Source: Hofstenia miamia (Eukaryota; Xenacoelomorpha; Acoela). Taken from it: a DNA stretch of 64,000 bases. A program made the position numbers and the translations under genes. Under the pieces are notes generated by a model. The model was not told where the DNA came from. It did no database searches and saw nothing but the letters and a program-made list of their open reading frames with translations. The stretch lies in the NCBI GenBank assembly GCA_004352715.1, contig SCFE01000097.1:1555512-1619511 (forward strand), written 5' to 3'. This document shows positions 24,501 through 34,475 of the stretch, piece by piece; the stretch's first letter is position 1; the number at the start of each line of letters is the position of its first letter.

Positions 24501-27500
24501 TCCCCAAATTTACAGTGACGCCACTGCATATGAGAGTAGCTATGAGCTAACACTTTAGGTCCAATTCCCTTATCGTAATTCATTGCAACATATAGAGAAT
24601 GAAAGTAATATTAAAACTTTCGAAAAACATTTGTTAACTCAAAGATTACAGAAGTGAATTTCCATAAATTTTGGACACATTACAGGGCTTTGCAGACAAA
24701 TTAGGGAAATTTCAATATAAGTCTAGCCAAAATAACATGAAAATAAAAAACGGTCTATGTCAAAATAAAATAACGGCCAAGAATGAATCCACCCAAAGTT
24801 CACTTTCAACTTTATGATACACTAGGTAAGCTTTCTTCTTTAATTAATGCTGTAGATACGCTTAGTGAACGATTATCAACCTGCAAGTTGAAATTGCACA
24901 TCGGAAACTCAAAATGTAGTAGTATTCAACTAAATTCAATATTTTTGAGAAAACGCAGGTTGCTTCAATATAAATCAAAATTGCAATATTCGTTTAGAAG
25001 GTTCCTAGACTATACCGCCTATTGTAATATAGCAATAATTATCAATTTTGGAGAAAATCAAGACATGTGTCACTGCTCGGCAAATTAGAATCAATCATCA
25101 AACGCAGTAATTTTTCACGGTCAAATTTGCACCTTATTCAAATTGAGACTTCGGGGGATGGGTAAAATTTAGTAATTACCAAATGCCAATAATCGTCAAG
25201 ATTTAGTTCTCGGTTTAACGATTAGTTTATCCGCGAAAAACAATAGTATGCTTTAACAAGTTATTTGAAGTAAAATTCCGCGGCAGGGAAAGATGAACGT
25301 GTTAATGAAATCCAAGATAGCTGATTTAGGCCTTTTAACGAGTTTGGGATAACATTGATTGATATTAAGTTATTTAAAATAACTGATTTTCGCGAAAATT
25401 AAATGTCAGTAAATGCGAAAAGAAGATATATTTGCAGCGGACAAATGAGAGCTATATAAAATGCGTGGGAAGCTAATAAAACAAGAAATGCAAAGACTGA
25501 ATCAATGAGAGTAGAATATATAAATGGTGATTACTTAATACAAAGAAAAGTTAAACAAAACTTATAGTGTTTGTCACGAAATCTGATGATTGAAACGCTA
25601 ATGACATCATTAAATATCCATCAAAGAAATTCAAAATCGCTCACCCCTTTTCTAGTCTTTTACTAGTCAGTTCTTTGTGCAATTGTTTTTTCCAAATCAT
25701 TCTGCCGGAAGCATTTATTGCGAGATAATGCGCACAAGGAAGCAAGTGTGCATGCAACAATTGTTTGTTAGCAAGTTAAAATAAGATCCTGTGCAGTTTA
25801 ATATTTTACTCATTTTAGAAAAAATTGCATTTCTATGTGTTTGCGCATGCAGTTACAATTAATATCTAGTGTAGTTGCTTTAAAATTGTCCATTTTCTGA
25901 TGGCACCATAGCGTGTGTCATCTTCGTTTACACTTTCATCCTATGTGTAGGGATAAATCTGTAAGTCATGGTTCTTGTGATTTATAAAATACTTCAGTCT
26001 TTATGAATCCTTGTGGGAGACTCTTCTATAATATAAGCCCATTTTATAGTTTATTATCATTTGAACATCACGTTGATTTTGAATGAATACCCACAAAACA
26101 TTTCTCAAATCTTGAATTAACTTAAAAGGTAAAAACAAAATTAGATTTATCACGTCATGCCAAGGTCTACTGTAAACACAGCCTAAAGATTTGCCGTACA
26201 ATTTATAAAAATGAGGCCAACAAATCACCTCACTTAGCATTTGATGAAAGAAGTTGCTTTGAGAATTAAATGCAAGAAATTCATAATTTTAAGTATTTCT
26301 TCAATTATATTACTGAAACATTTTGGATTGACTGATATTGTGTAACAACAATACTAAAAAATGGGGCCATTCATAATAAATAATAAATTTTCTACAATTT
26401 AAATTCAATTGTTTGACCTACATGTATAAACTACTTTGAGGTGCAGCAATTTTATAAACATTGTATAAGGCAAATTTTTTTCGAAGTACCCATAAAATGA
26501 CCATTTACTCTCTACCTGATTTACTGCAAATGCAGTGATGATGGGGTTTTAGAAGTGGAAGAAATTTTTATATTCTTTACATTTAATACATCCACAAAAT
26601 TTATGCGTTTAACTATTTTTATCTCTTTACGATTATGTTTAGTACTGCAGGTCGCCAGGCTGTGCTTAAAGTAGGCCTTGTCATGACTCAAAATAAAAAT
26701 GTGACTCACGATTTCTCATTGAAAAAGAGTTTTTTAGTGATATGTTATGCATGGCATTATAAATAATAACTCAATTATGTAAATCAGAACTAAGAAAGAA
26801 AAGAAGAAAATATAATTTTTCTACACATTTATATTTAAATTTTTCATTAGTAGTTTTACTTAGTGCAATTAGTTATTTTTGTTTTTGAAAATTCTAATTG
26901 GGCAATGAGGTCATTTAATACAGACTTCAACGTCAAAACATAGTTGCCTTTTAAATTTGGATTAACATCATCAAGACATCATTATCAAGACATCATTTGG
27001 AAGGAAGCTTAATGCACAAATCTTTCAAATATATAATTTGACCACACGTGAATTTGACAAACACTTTGTTTTAAATTTAATGCCTATTTGTCGTAAATTT
27101 TTAGTTTCTGTGATGTTTGATACTCTTTCGTTTATTATTAATCAGTTTGAAATTAAGGGCTTTGATTAGTAGTTTTGTTTATATTGTATAATGATTTTTC
27201 CATTTTGCTTTGTTTTACTTAGTGTTATTTATTTATTTCTCAAAGTCGTTCAAGCAAGGACGCTTATAATGAACAATAAAGCAAAAATTGATAAAACCTT
27301 ATTCAAATACTGTTAATTGCAAGAAAAGCAATTTATTTTTTTAATTATACATAATTCTGATTACACTAAATTCAATTTTTAATATAGAATTACACATTGC
27401 CTCTTCAAAATTGAATTTTCTGCATTCGAATTTTTTTTAAATATTCGAATAATTACGAGAAATTGCAAAATTCATAATACGATTTTATAACATTATATTA

Positions 27501-29066
27501 TCACATTAAACTTAATCTGCGTTGTCATTATTGGCAGGTCAACGGTTGTAAGGTTTGGTAATGACATGAACTGCAAACTTGAAACTGTTGTTTCAGTGTG
27601 TTTGAATAGCAAATTTAACGTAAGTTTTAACCATGTAATGTACACACATACATCAATAAATTACTTTAGTATTGTAACAATATTTACATGTGTTGAACAG
27701 ATAGCCTAATAACAACGTTCTCTCACAGTTTCCTAACAACAGATTTCAATAACAGCCAAGTTCCTTCACGATGTGTAAACTTTTCAGATTAATTGTTTGA
27801 TCGTCTGAAAATGATTAAACAAATAAGGATAGTAAACATATTTTTTAGGGGGCTAAATAGATCAATAATGAATTAGTTTCATGTTTTCGGCTATGTTCTC
27901 TTCGTACAATCCGAAATTTCAGTTTCAAATGCTACCGGTTTCAATATTAGCAGAAGTTATATGTATTTAAAGATCCCTGCTTCAAATGCTGTGGTTGCAG
28001 GTGCTTGTCATGCTTCTAACGTGATTAATTGAAATACTTAAACAATCAGACATTGTAATACAGATACACGTAGTTTTTTTGTAGGGAATTGCGGGACAGG
28101 CTCTATGACTTCATGGAAAGTTTGCTGAATTTAAGTTCTGAAAATCATATATTTAATTAATGCCGTTCATTTCAAGTGCAAATTACAACAAACTCCATTC
28201 AAGTGAGCACAACAATATAAGTGACATGGGAGGCTCTGCAATATTACAAATTGAAATTTAGGAGGCTTATAAAATTGGACAAAGTCTAGCATGACCATGT
28301 CATCTATGAATTGCATCAATACGCAATATGTTGTTTTGATTGCATTTAGTGATAATAAGCCCGTTTTCTGATGTAAACTACGTGTACTTTTAGGTAATAA
28401 AAATTTAAATTAAGGCAAACAAAATAATCAAAACAAAAGCAAGTTATTGAATATAGCCGTTAACAGCAATCTAAACAAGCACTAACAACATAAAGCATAG
28501 ATGTAAGCGGCCTAAAATAGAAGGAAAAGGATTACAGCAGTAGCGATGTTAGCAGCGGAAGCAACGGGTAAAAATGCGTTTTGTAGAAGGGAAGCCTGTT
28601 GCTGCTGTTGCTGGAAATAGCCGACGATCTTTGTCCTGTAGAGATTGTAACGACCATTTATCTCCAACTGCGATTTTAAGTGTACTGGAGGATGGAAATA
28701 TTTGCAACTGTCCCGCTTACAACGGTCCTAAATTTTGTACTAAGAATCAAAGAAAACGCAAACATCACTTTCAGAGAAATTAAGCGACAGATTTAGAGAA
28801 AATAAGCCTGACAAATGCCTATATAACTAACTTTTTGGTATTGGTGAACCAAAAAATATGAGTATTGGCATAATCTTTTCCTACATTTCTAAAATAATCA
28901 CATAATTTGTTAATTACACTGGTATCTTTTGTGAAACATTAATTTTTTGTTTCTTGTTTAGTACATATAACTATCAACGAAAACAAGTCCCCAGAAAGTT
29001 TATGCTAATCATTTTTATAACGACCATTTTTTTATAGCGACCAAGTTTAGTGTCTCCCTTCTAATG

Positions 29067-29113
<47 letters not shown>

Positions 29114-29453
29114 GATCAATGTTGGCTACACTACAATAATAATTTTCTACATACAAAATAAACAAGATAAGTCTTTTTCGAATATCCAGCACCCTAAATT
29201 TTTTAGGGGCTTAACAACACTAATCGAATTGCAATAATCTACTATATATTGTTTCAAGTTTTAGGCACTATTCATAAGAATGTTTTGAATGTTTGTTTTT
29301 CATGCCACTTTGTTCTTTAAATGTAAGATGCACTAATGAAGCTCTTTCTAGCTGTTAAAAATGGAACCTGCACCACTGGAGAATGTGAGGTAACATTTTC
29401 TTCTTTTTGCAAGGATTACTACACTTTACGGAAAAGTATGCCTGTAGAAAAAG

Positions 29454-29491
<38 letters not shown>

Positions 29492-32428
29492 CAATTTCAG
29501 GAGGAACCAAAAAGTCCTCTAAAAATAGATTAAGAACATAATAAATAAATTAATAAATGAGCATAAAACTCTATTTTAAATTCATTTCCTGAGTTTAATA
29601 TAGAAGAACAGTTTTAGTCTTTAATGAATCTATTTTTGATTTTCAGATATATATATTTTGTCTCAATTTGAGAAATTTCCATTGAAGATCATATGAATAT
29701 ATATGAATATGCATTTAAATTTAATTGCTAAACAGGTGTTAAATCCCGATATCAAAGTAGACCTGAAAGAGCCATTCAGTTTTATGAGATAGCCAAAATC
29801 AAATGCTGAAATTACTACTTGTAACTAAAGCAAGCATATTATTAAAACATTGCTCCATTTAAATTCAAGACATACTGCCAGTGACTACTACTTAACTCAG
29901 AACTTCTAAGGGTGCGGTTGAACATGTACTTAGCAGAAGGAATTCCAACTGAGGCGAAAATTTATTACGGCCCATTCGCTGTAATTATAATTATTTGCAT
30001 AATCTAGGAAATGTTGATTCACTCCATTTTATAGAAACAAATGTAACTAGTTTCTCAATAAAAAGAGAAATTCAAAGTTGGAAAAATTAAAAATATCAGA
30101 ATAGAAAATCGGTTTGCCCCAGTTTAAAGAGTTGTTGTTGTAAATTCGGATCCACGTTTTATCATTAATTTTCGAAACAGTTTGTAGTTACACTTTCATT
30201 ATTTAAAAAAAATTATGTTAAATATATATATATACATATATATAGTTTAACAAAAAGATGCTAATGGTCCTTAATTTCCAGGGCCAACAACAAGAGCTAG
30301 GCTCAAATCCCCCAAGCTACAGAATGGGCAAAGAATTAGCCCTTCCTAACCCAACTCAAGTCGATGAAGATCACAATATAAAGTCCACATGCTACATATG
30401 AGCTTAAGCTTGTCTGAAAATGTATGCTCGCAAATTACTTTAGCCTTAATATGTTTAAGCTCAGGCAAGTTCATTCCAACCAACCCCATGTGTTGAGAAG
30501 TCCATTTATATCTCTGATTTAATAGTCCAGAGAAGGCTTAGTCAAGGCGGATTATGTAATTAAAAATAGATAACTGAAAGTTATTCAAAATGTAGGTAAT
30601 ATAAAAAGTAGATAAGCACGAGGGCGATATAGTAAAAGGAAGAACTGGGAACTCTCAGTTTTGAAAAATTAGTGACACTTAGATGTAAGAAATTTCGATT
30701 TTTTCGTTATTCAATGCCTAATGTAACCGTATATCAATTGAATATTTAAATGCTTCAAATGGAATATCATTGCAAAAAATTCGTCTTCTAAAAGTGATGT
30801 CATGAAGAGTCCCGGAAACATCTCTTTTGCAAATGTGTTTCAATTTTATTATAGTTAACGTAGCTACATGATAACAATGATTCATCCCTTTAATACCATT
30901 TTTCACGAAAAATTTCTCCGCGATTTCTCATAGCATAGCATACTAACAAATCAGGTAAATTTATGTGCAAAATAACAAAACTACAAGCACAATACAGAAG
31001 TGAGAGCGACTCCACCCATCTAATGACAAAGTGGATGCCTCATTACGTACAATCAGTTACTATAAATCAGTACTGTCAATGAGCCTGAAATGCCAAGAAC
31101 AGACCCACCCATTTGAAGCCCACGCTAAGTAATGGTTATCTATTTTAGCTGTAGTTTAGATTTAGATTTGATTCAAGAAATGTAAAGCCTATTACATGAA
31201 TAACATTTTTATTTGCACGGACACAATGCCTAAATTTTCACAAAAATTCAATTGTTTCAATAATGTGTGATCTAAATCAAAACAGGATTGTTATGGGAAA
31301 AAATCGACTTTTTTATTGCCATACACAAGCAATAAATCAAAAATTTAAAAAAGTTTTTAACCGTTTACATATTGAATATAATTGATAATGCGTTTGTTAC
31401 AGAGGAAAACAGAAAAAAATTACTGAACATAGTGTAATCTGAAAAAAAGACGAACTGAATTTTTTGAAAAATCGAGTTCGCTAAAGTTGGCTAAAATTTT
31501 TACGAGATTAAACCATTAATAATAATATTTAATCAAATCAATATAAGGTATAGTACACATTGCAAAAAGCAGTTGTTAATAAATTGATATTCATCGTTTC
31601 AGATGGTTTTAGGAAATCAAATATTACCCATTTTGTCATTGATCAGGGAATACTATTTACTCTACATGTGTCGGTTGTTTTTTTCAATTTTAGGCAAGAA
31701 ACTTGTCGGAATTAATTTAGTAGCCTATGAAGTAGTACTTTGCGGGCGGGAAACTTTGTGGGCCCGTGACTGCTTCGACGCGTTTTGAAATCAATGGGTG
31801 GTTCGTATTCCCCCTTTGTCTTCTTTGCCCGATGCTCACCCACTGTGCCCGAAATATGCCCGTCATATATATATATATATATATATATAGTCTGATTTCT
31901 AACAAAAACCTTAGAAAGCTGACCGGATTTTCAAAAATGATATTACACTAAAATTTACAAAGTATCTTGCATTTGTAATCAAACGCAAATACATCAATGA
32001 GAAATCTTTAAAGGAAACATGTACCAAACACAAATATTTTAATAAGTTTTTGAAAAATATTGTATATCCATGCCCATCCGACTCGTTTTATAAGACAACA
32101 GGCGGCCAATGGCCACCCATTTTGTTCAAACAATCACCCCGAGCTTGGGGCGGCCTGGCCGGCATAGGCTCCCCGCAAACACTACTACAAGGCATGAAAA
32201 ATACACATAATTTGCTAACAAAAATGGCATACCGTTCATATTCAAATTCAAATAAGTTACCTTGAGTGAATCAAAACAAGCGGTGACCTTGCCATTGTCA
32301 ATCTGTGTATGTCGAGTAGGATGAGCAAATTTGCACTCCATCTCATTCCTCGTGCAAACTCCACGTTGGAACTCCCGACAAACTTCCAGCATTAGCCAAT
32401 GAGGATCTCTGTTAGCGGGTTTCTGCAT
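10527..32428 (-). CDS. mbl: muscleblind (MBNL/mbl) splicing regulator, four coding exons, 3' end not found
   Basis: Joined exons 32428-32261, 28727-28536, 17842-17717 and 10703-10527 give one open frame of 221 codons with every intron in phase 0. Four CCCH fingers are complete: C17/C25/C32/H36, C51/C59/C64/H68, C164/C172/C179/H183 and C198/C206/C211/H215. Their spacing alternates C-x7-C-x6-C-x3-H and C-x7-C-x4-C-x3-H, which is diagnostic of muscleblind. Known family role: nuclear and cytoplasmic RNA-binding proteins that bind YGCY motifs and control alternative splicing, localisation and polyadenylation, especially in muscle and neurons. The inter-pair linker of about 95 residues is close to the vertebrate length. 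The C-terminal region after ZnF4 is missing because the exon closes at a donor. Intron lengths are 3533, 10693 and 7013 bp. No frameshift or lost ligand is seen, so the gene looks intact as far as it goes. Other CCCH families (TTP, U2AF1) do not have this paired spacing. Confidence 0.93.
10861..10912 (+). repeat. solo DNA-transposon end fragment
   Basis: AGGGGCAGGAGCGTAAGCAA and the following GGAGCTACAGCCTCCG resemble the GC-rich ends of the hAT elements nearby. No partner end was found. Confidence 0.3.
11142..11730. mobile_element. hAT-type element carrying a mariner-family transposase fragment
   Basis: The ends CAGGCCCGTGGCT and AGCCACCGTCCTG are inverted repeats with a few mismatches, flanked on both sides by the identical 8-bp AGTAGAAA (11134-11141 and 11731-11738). 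An 8-bp duplication and CAG...CTG ends mark hAT transposition. The 589-bp body includes a G-run-rich subterminal region on each side, as in the other hAT MITEs here. Its centre is not hAT but the 3' end of a Tc1/mariner-superfamily transposase gene with about 80 bp of downstream sequence. The unit as a whole therefore appears to have moved after acquiring the mariner piece. Confidence 0.8.
11247..11522 (+). pseudogene. Tc1/mariner-superfamily transposase, C-terminal fragment
   Basis: The frame from about 11247 to the stop at 11520 encodes [20 protein letters not shown] then PLEFYFWG, a match to the third catalytic block of the IS630/Tc1/mariner DDE superfamily (W-P-P-R-S-x-D-L-x-P). The helical tail ends with SGSIEHLL, like the G-x-H-I-E-H-L C-terminus common in arthropod-type members. 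Only about the last quarter of the protein is present. The first two catalytic Asp residues are absent, so it cannot be active. The open frame extends upstream into hAT sequence (from 11154), but that part is unrelated. A lone complete reading frame in a captured fragment suggests recent capture or chance. Confidence 0.8.
11802..12169. repeat. hAT-like non-autonomous element, AGAGTTG...CAACTCT ends
   Basis: AGAGTTGAAACCGGGCC at the left is mirrored at the right by GGCCAGGTTACAACTCT. The interior has further GGGCCT/AGGCC-type motifs. The ends match those of the larger element at 19459-20174. Flanks CTGCAACA and CGGCAGCA agree at 6 of 8 positions, compatible with an eroded 8-bp duplication. Confidence 0.5.
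12170..12500. repeat. CCGCGGTATAACG repeat, probable DNA-transposon relic
   Basis: CCGCGGTATAACG occurs twice in direct orientation (near 12219 and 12460), with the right side ending GCGCACATCTCTA, a form typical of hAT ends (TAGAGATGTGCGC on the other strand). The left end is not resolved because it abuts the preceding element. Confidence 0.35.
12673..12911 (+). mobile_element. hAT MITE with perfect 8-bp target duplication
   Basis: The element begins CAGTGGCGTACGCAGG and ends CCTGCGTTCGCCCATG. It is flanked by the identical TGTAGAGC at 12665-12672 and 12912-12919. Length is 239 bp, non-coding. An internal palindrome (CGGGGCTTCGCCCCG) lies near the right end. An eroded relative sits at 720-932 in inverse orientation. 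Confidence 0.88.
13215..13745 (-). pseudogene. R2/R4-type (RLE) LINE relic, endonuclease tail
   Basis: Minus-strand translation, with frameshifts and stops, gives [19 protein letters not shown] followed about 80 bp later by [14 protein letters not shown]. In RLE-type non-LTR retrotransposons the same order is (A)QKEYxxRHDNVxxxxHW and then IEARRPDIVVV-DK, the PD-(D/E)xK endonuclease core. The Asp of PD has become Asn, and multiple stops confirm a dead copy. The 3' end near 13215 resembles the relics at 33.8 and 48.8 kb (AGCTCGG...GTTAAC). Truncated at the 5' side. Confidence 0.65.
15318..15501. repeat. (TA)n microsatellite with assembly gap
   Basis: TA repeats flank Ns at 15348-15470. Overlapping Ile-Tyr frames on both strands are artefacts. 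Confidence 0.97.
16498..16689. repeat. fold-back MITE with TGACGTCA in each arm
   Basis: The left arm (CTTTGGGAAACTCAGTTTGA then GTGACGTCAAAATG) and the complement of the right arm (GCTTTAGGTGACCCAATTCG then AGTGACGTCATAAAG) align over about 70 bp, continuing into CTAACC...CCCTAAC-type sequence near the centre. TGACGTCA, the cAMP-response-element consensus, is complete at 16520-16527 and 16660-16667. Target duplication is not clear. Confidence 0.6.
17717..17842 (-). CDS. mbl: muscleblind exon: linker before zinc finger 3
   Basis: Acceptor AAAAGTTTAG then GCC AAT GCC; the exon ends GAT AAG GTC GAG before donor GTAAGC. It is 126 bp (42 codons), phase 0 on both sides. The peptide begins [15 protein letters not shown], is Ser/Gln/Pro-rich, and ends TVRNDKVE, joining the next exon as KVE-VCREFQ. 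Vertebrate MBNL has RTDRLE-VCREYQ at the same place, and ANAFTPF resembles the AAAFNPY stretch of the MBNL linker (family knowledge). This is too short to be found as a long ORF. GC content is clearly above the flanks. Confidence 0.88.
18100..18590. repeat. TGTCCTG-rich repeat, probable DNA-transposon remnant
   Basis: The motif TGTCCTG(T) and close variants recur at both sides (about 18108-18170 and 18475-18565), ending with GCCTCAACCCTA, whose complement TAGGGTTGAGGC looks like a hAT terminus. The flanking partner end was not identified. Confidence 0.35.
19459..20174 (-). mobile_element. hAT element, decayed
   Basis: CAGAGTTGGAATT at the left is matched by AATTCCAACTCTG at the right (13-bp perfect inverted ends), each followed inward by GGGCTGGGCCT-type sequence. 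It shares ends with 11802-12169. A degraded transposase C-terminus is read on the minus strand inside. Flanking 8-mers do not match well, so the insertion is old or the flanks are rearranged. Confidence 0.65.
19627..19869 (-). pseudogene. hAT transposase C-terminal remnant
   Basis: The frame ends with [20 protein letters not shown] then LNQ, which resembles the hAT dimerisation tail (S-E-R-x-F...K-R-x-x-L-x-P-x-x-V-x-x-L-x-F-L). The sequence between the Ser-Glu motif and KRS is shortened relative to the family and the catalytic regions are absent. It lies inside a hAT inverted-repeat element, which supports the call. Individual residues are too few for certainty. Confidence 0.45.
20431..20566. 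repeat. small hairpin repeat, CTTCTGGGGTGCAAA-type ends
   Basis: CTTCTGGGTACAAATATTTG at the left faces AGGGTGCACTTTGCACCCCA then GAAGG at the right, giving an outer inverted repeat. The right arm itself is a near-palindrome. It resembles the GGGGTAC-A5-GTACCCC repeats at 35.6-37.5 kb. Confidence 0.35.
24141..24526. mobile_element. hAT-type non-autonomous element
   Basis: Ends CAGTAGCGTTACTG and CAGTGACGCCACTG are inverted repeats. Flanks CATATCAG (24133-24140) and CATATGAG (24527-24534) match at 7 of 8 positions, the size expected for hAT. The 386-bp interior is AT-rich with a GGGCCC block and no coding capacity. Confidence 0.8.
28536..28727 (-). CDS. mbl: muscleblind exon: second half of zinc finger 2 plus linker
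   Basis: Acceptor CAAAATTTAG precedes GAC CGT TGT; the exon ends GCT ACT GCT before donor GTAATC. It is 192 bp (64 codons), phase 0 at both ends. It opens [17 protein letters not shown] and then KSQLEINGR, essentially the MBNL sequence [25 protein letters not shown], and completes ZnF2 begun in the upstream exon (C51 and C59 are on different exons). A six-Gln run encoded by mixed CAG/CAA follows, then an Ala-rich end [15 protein letters not shown] that runs into ANAFTPF of the next exon. The GTAATC donor is weaker than the other three, so the exact 3' boundary is slightly less certain. Confidence 0.94.
29066..29113. repeat. (TA)n microsatellite
   Basis: Alternating TA with one CA interruption. 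No gap. Confidence 0.95.
29455..29490. repeat. (TA)n microsatellite
   Basis: Uninterrupted TA dinucleotides. Confidence 0.95.
31865..31889. repeat. (AT)n microsatellite
   Basis: About twelve AT units next to a GC-rich patch ending GCCCGTC. Confidence 0.93.
32261..32428 (-). CDS. mbl: muscleblind first coding exon: N-terminus, zinc finger 1 and start of zinc finger 2
   Basis: The ATG is at 32428-32426 (context CCACAATGC), and the exon ends TCA CTC AAG before donor GTAACT: 168 bp, 56 codons, phase 0. The peptide carries [19 protein letters not shown], then [10 protein letters not shown] and [13 protein letters not shown]. Vertebrate MBNL has [24 protein letters not shown] and ENGRVIACFDSLK in the same order. 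This ATG is chosen because it lies at the usual distance before W-L-x-L-E-V. TTTTAG ends 11 bases upstream of the ATG, which looks like a 3' splice site, so the 5'UTR probably continues in a further exon. Past the donor the frame runs into intron sequence and stops at about 32126. Confidence 0.95.
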
Positions 32429-32440
32429 TGTGGTTTATCT
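32429..32440 (-). promoter_or_regulatory. probable 3' splice site and short 5'UTR before mbl ATG
   Basis: CACAATTTTAG followed by ATAAACCACA and the ATG. The AG at 32440-32439 would start the exon at 32438. It resembles the A-rich acceptors of the downstream mbl exons (each ending TTTAG). Inferred; a transcript would settle it. Confidence 0.4.
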
Positions 32441-33766
32441 AAAATTGTGAATGATGATTAGAGACAAGGTAAACATTTATATTTGCCTATAGTTTGTAAA
32501 CAAATAGATAACCGCTGATGATTCTTTTTTAACGTTGATATTTGTATAACTGACTATTATCATTTTCTCATGTTTAAACAATCCGCGTGAACGAATCAAA
32601 TTTTGCACATCTTTTCTAATCTAACATCAAAAATGACTAATTGCGTAAATCAATTCTATCTATACAACCTGGATACCAACTACAGATTGCTAAATTTAAG
32701 GTGATACCAACGAAGCAACAAGTTCTAAAATCACTCTGTGAGGGCTTTTTTCTGAATATCCTTCCTCGGTTTTTAAATAAATTAATGGAATTTTTGCTTT
32801 GTTACATCATTTTAGTAAGACCTTCTTCGCCATAGGATTGATATAAAAAATTGATTTGCCATTTATAGGCAATACAATCTTGCTCATATTTAATACATTT
32901 CGTTTGAATGAAAAATTTCGTTTTCACGTTGGCATTAGAGTAAAATTAAGGCATCGTCACGACGCCACATTCAAATAATTACATTGCAAACGTAACGCAT
33001 TTTGTTCACAAACTTCACAAATAATCAATGACTCCATTAGCATTTTAAACAAGAGGGCAACATGAAATAATCTCCTACATATATATATGTGTCATATGAC
33101 AGATAGTTTCGAAACTCAATATAGAGAATACACATTACATTTGTAAGAAATCAGGCAACACATTTACAACCCTTCCAGCTAGATACGAAATTGTTGAAAT
33201 GGAAATAGATAAAATTATGAAGGCCGCAGCCAAATTTTTTAGATTTATCTCCATATGGACACCTACGGGATTTACTCCACAGTCAGTGACAAAGGAAAAT
33301 GTTTACAATAAAATTTTAGCAGTAAAAACATGAATCAATAATATGACATTATGCAAATGAATGTAAAAATGCTAATTTTTACCGCCCTGTCCACATATTT
33401 GCATATTCTATTGAGTCAATTGGGACCCATTTTTTATGACAGTTCCCCTTCGATTTGTAGGTGGATGGGCATAAAAATTTTAGGTAAACAAATTATTTCA
33501 ATTTCATATTTTAAACCGCAAATGTCCAAAAGTACCATTATCACAGTGATACATGCTATTTGTAAAAAAGTTAATAATATTGTTAAAGATGGCAAATTGC
33601 TAATGAAAAATATTTTACTAAATGCTATGGAGTATCCATCAGGAATAACATCAAAATAAGGATCTGAGCGTATAGATTTGGCAAGGGAGTTAAGTGAAAC
33701 TGCTATGCATCATATTTAAATGTATTAAAATAGATTAAACAATGACCTTTTCTAATATACGTTTCT

Positions 33767-34473
33767 ATTATTATCTCATTCCTTCTCACAGCTCGATAAT
33801 TCACTAATTTCAAGGGAGTGTGAGAGCGTTCCTCACTACACTAGCTGTTCCTAGCAGTGCTGCCTTCTTGTACTACCGCCCCTCTCTACTTGAGTAATCC
33901 TAATTCCTAAAAGCATATTTTATGTTTCTTACCCTCTTCTCTGTTCTCTATCAATCCTGTACTTATCTATCTTATCGTTCCCTTACTTTTTACTTTCTTG
34001 TTTGTTGGTACTGCTGTCTATCACTGTTCCCATTCTTTCATCTTTCTCTACAACTACTATGTCTGGCCTCCGTGTTTCTATCACCTTGGTCGTCTGCATG
34101 TTGATTTCCCACAGAATCTTAACCTTCTCATTCTCTATTGCGCCCTGTGGCTTGCTACAACATCATTTGTCTCACACTTCTACCCTGTTGCTTGCTCAAA
34201 CACCAATGTACCGTACCTCCCAACTTGTAATGCCTAAACTTATACTCATTCCCTACCAAATTCTCACAACCTGCTATCAGATGATCTTCCGTCTCCACTC
34301 TGTCTTAAATGGCCTGCATTTGTTACTTATCAGTTCTTCTGTCTATGCGCTTTTTCATTATGTTTGTCCTTATTGCTTGCTCCACCATTATTAGTGATTC
34401 TGTTTCCCTCTTTAGTTCTGACTTCCTTAGCCACTTGCTGCTCTCTTCCTTGTCGCAGTTTTCTGTATTCTCC

Positions 34474-34475
<2 letters not shown>
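33767..34475 (-). pseudogene. R4/Dong-like (RLE) LINE relic next to (TAA)n
   Basis: Minus-strand translation shows, in order and in shifting frames: KSELKRETESLIM, then TEDHLIAGCENLVGNEYKFR-H, then TRRPDIVVVEK and IDI-type residues. These match the cysteine/His motif and the RPD-(x)-VVV-x-K endonuclease core of RLE-encoding non-LTR elements (R2/R4/NeSL group). The relic is 5'-truncated inside a 67-bp (ATT)n array at 34476-34542. Its 3' end runs to TAATAATAG on the minus strand. Insertion into TAA repeats is the known habit of Dong/R4 elements. Several stops and frameshifts make it non-functional. Confidence 0.72.

Larger units (their letters stand above)
17843..28535 (-). other. mbl intron inside the inter-finger linker (10,693 bp)
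   Basis: Bounded by donor GTAATC at 28535-28530 and acceptor TTTAG ending at 17843. It contains a TGTCCTG-rich repeat fragment (18.1-18.6 kb), a hAT element with a degraded transposase tail (19459-20174), a small hairpin repeat near 20.43-20.57 kb, a repeat with AAACCGAAAACGAAACCGAG motifs around 23.5-23.8 kb and a hAT element (24141-24526). Frames such as 24783-25088 (101 codons, plus) have no recognised homology. The rest is featureless AT-rich sequence. Confidence 0.75.
28728..32260 (-). other. mbl intron splitting zinc finger 2 (3533 bp)
   Basis: Donor GTAACT at 32260-32255 and acceptor TTTAG ending at 28728. It contains (TA)n arrays near 29.07-29.11, 29.46-29.49 and 31.87-31.89 kb and a GC-richer CCCG/GGGCGGG patch at 31.74-31.86 kb that looks like a repeat end. 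Nothing else was recognised. Confidence 0.8.

Noticed and set aside
24783-25088. 101-codon plus-strand frame within an mbl intron
   Set aside because: No homology recognised, antisense to mbl, no splice or promoter context.
28574-28783. 69-codon plus-strand frame with several Cys residues
   Set aside because: It is the antisense shadow of the muscleblind ZnF2 exon, which has splice sites and family motifs on the minus strand.
33351-33659. 102-codon plus-strand frame
   Set aside because: No recognisable family and composition typical of random AT-rich sequence. It remains possible but unsupported.
34002-34394. 130-codon plus-strand frame rich in Leu, Ser and Tyr, resembling a membrane protein
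   Set aside because: The opposite strand carries the LINE endonuclease motifs. The hydrophobic look comes from translating antisense of a purine-rich coding strand.
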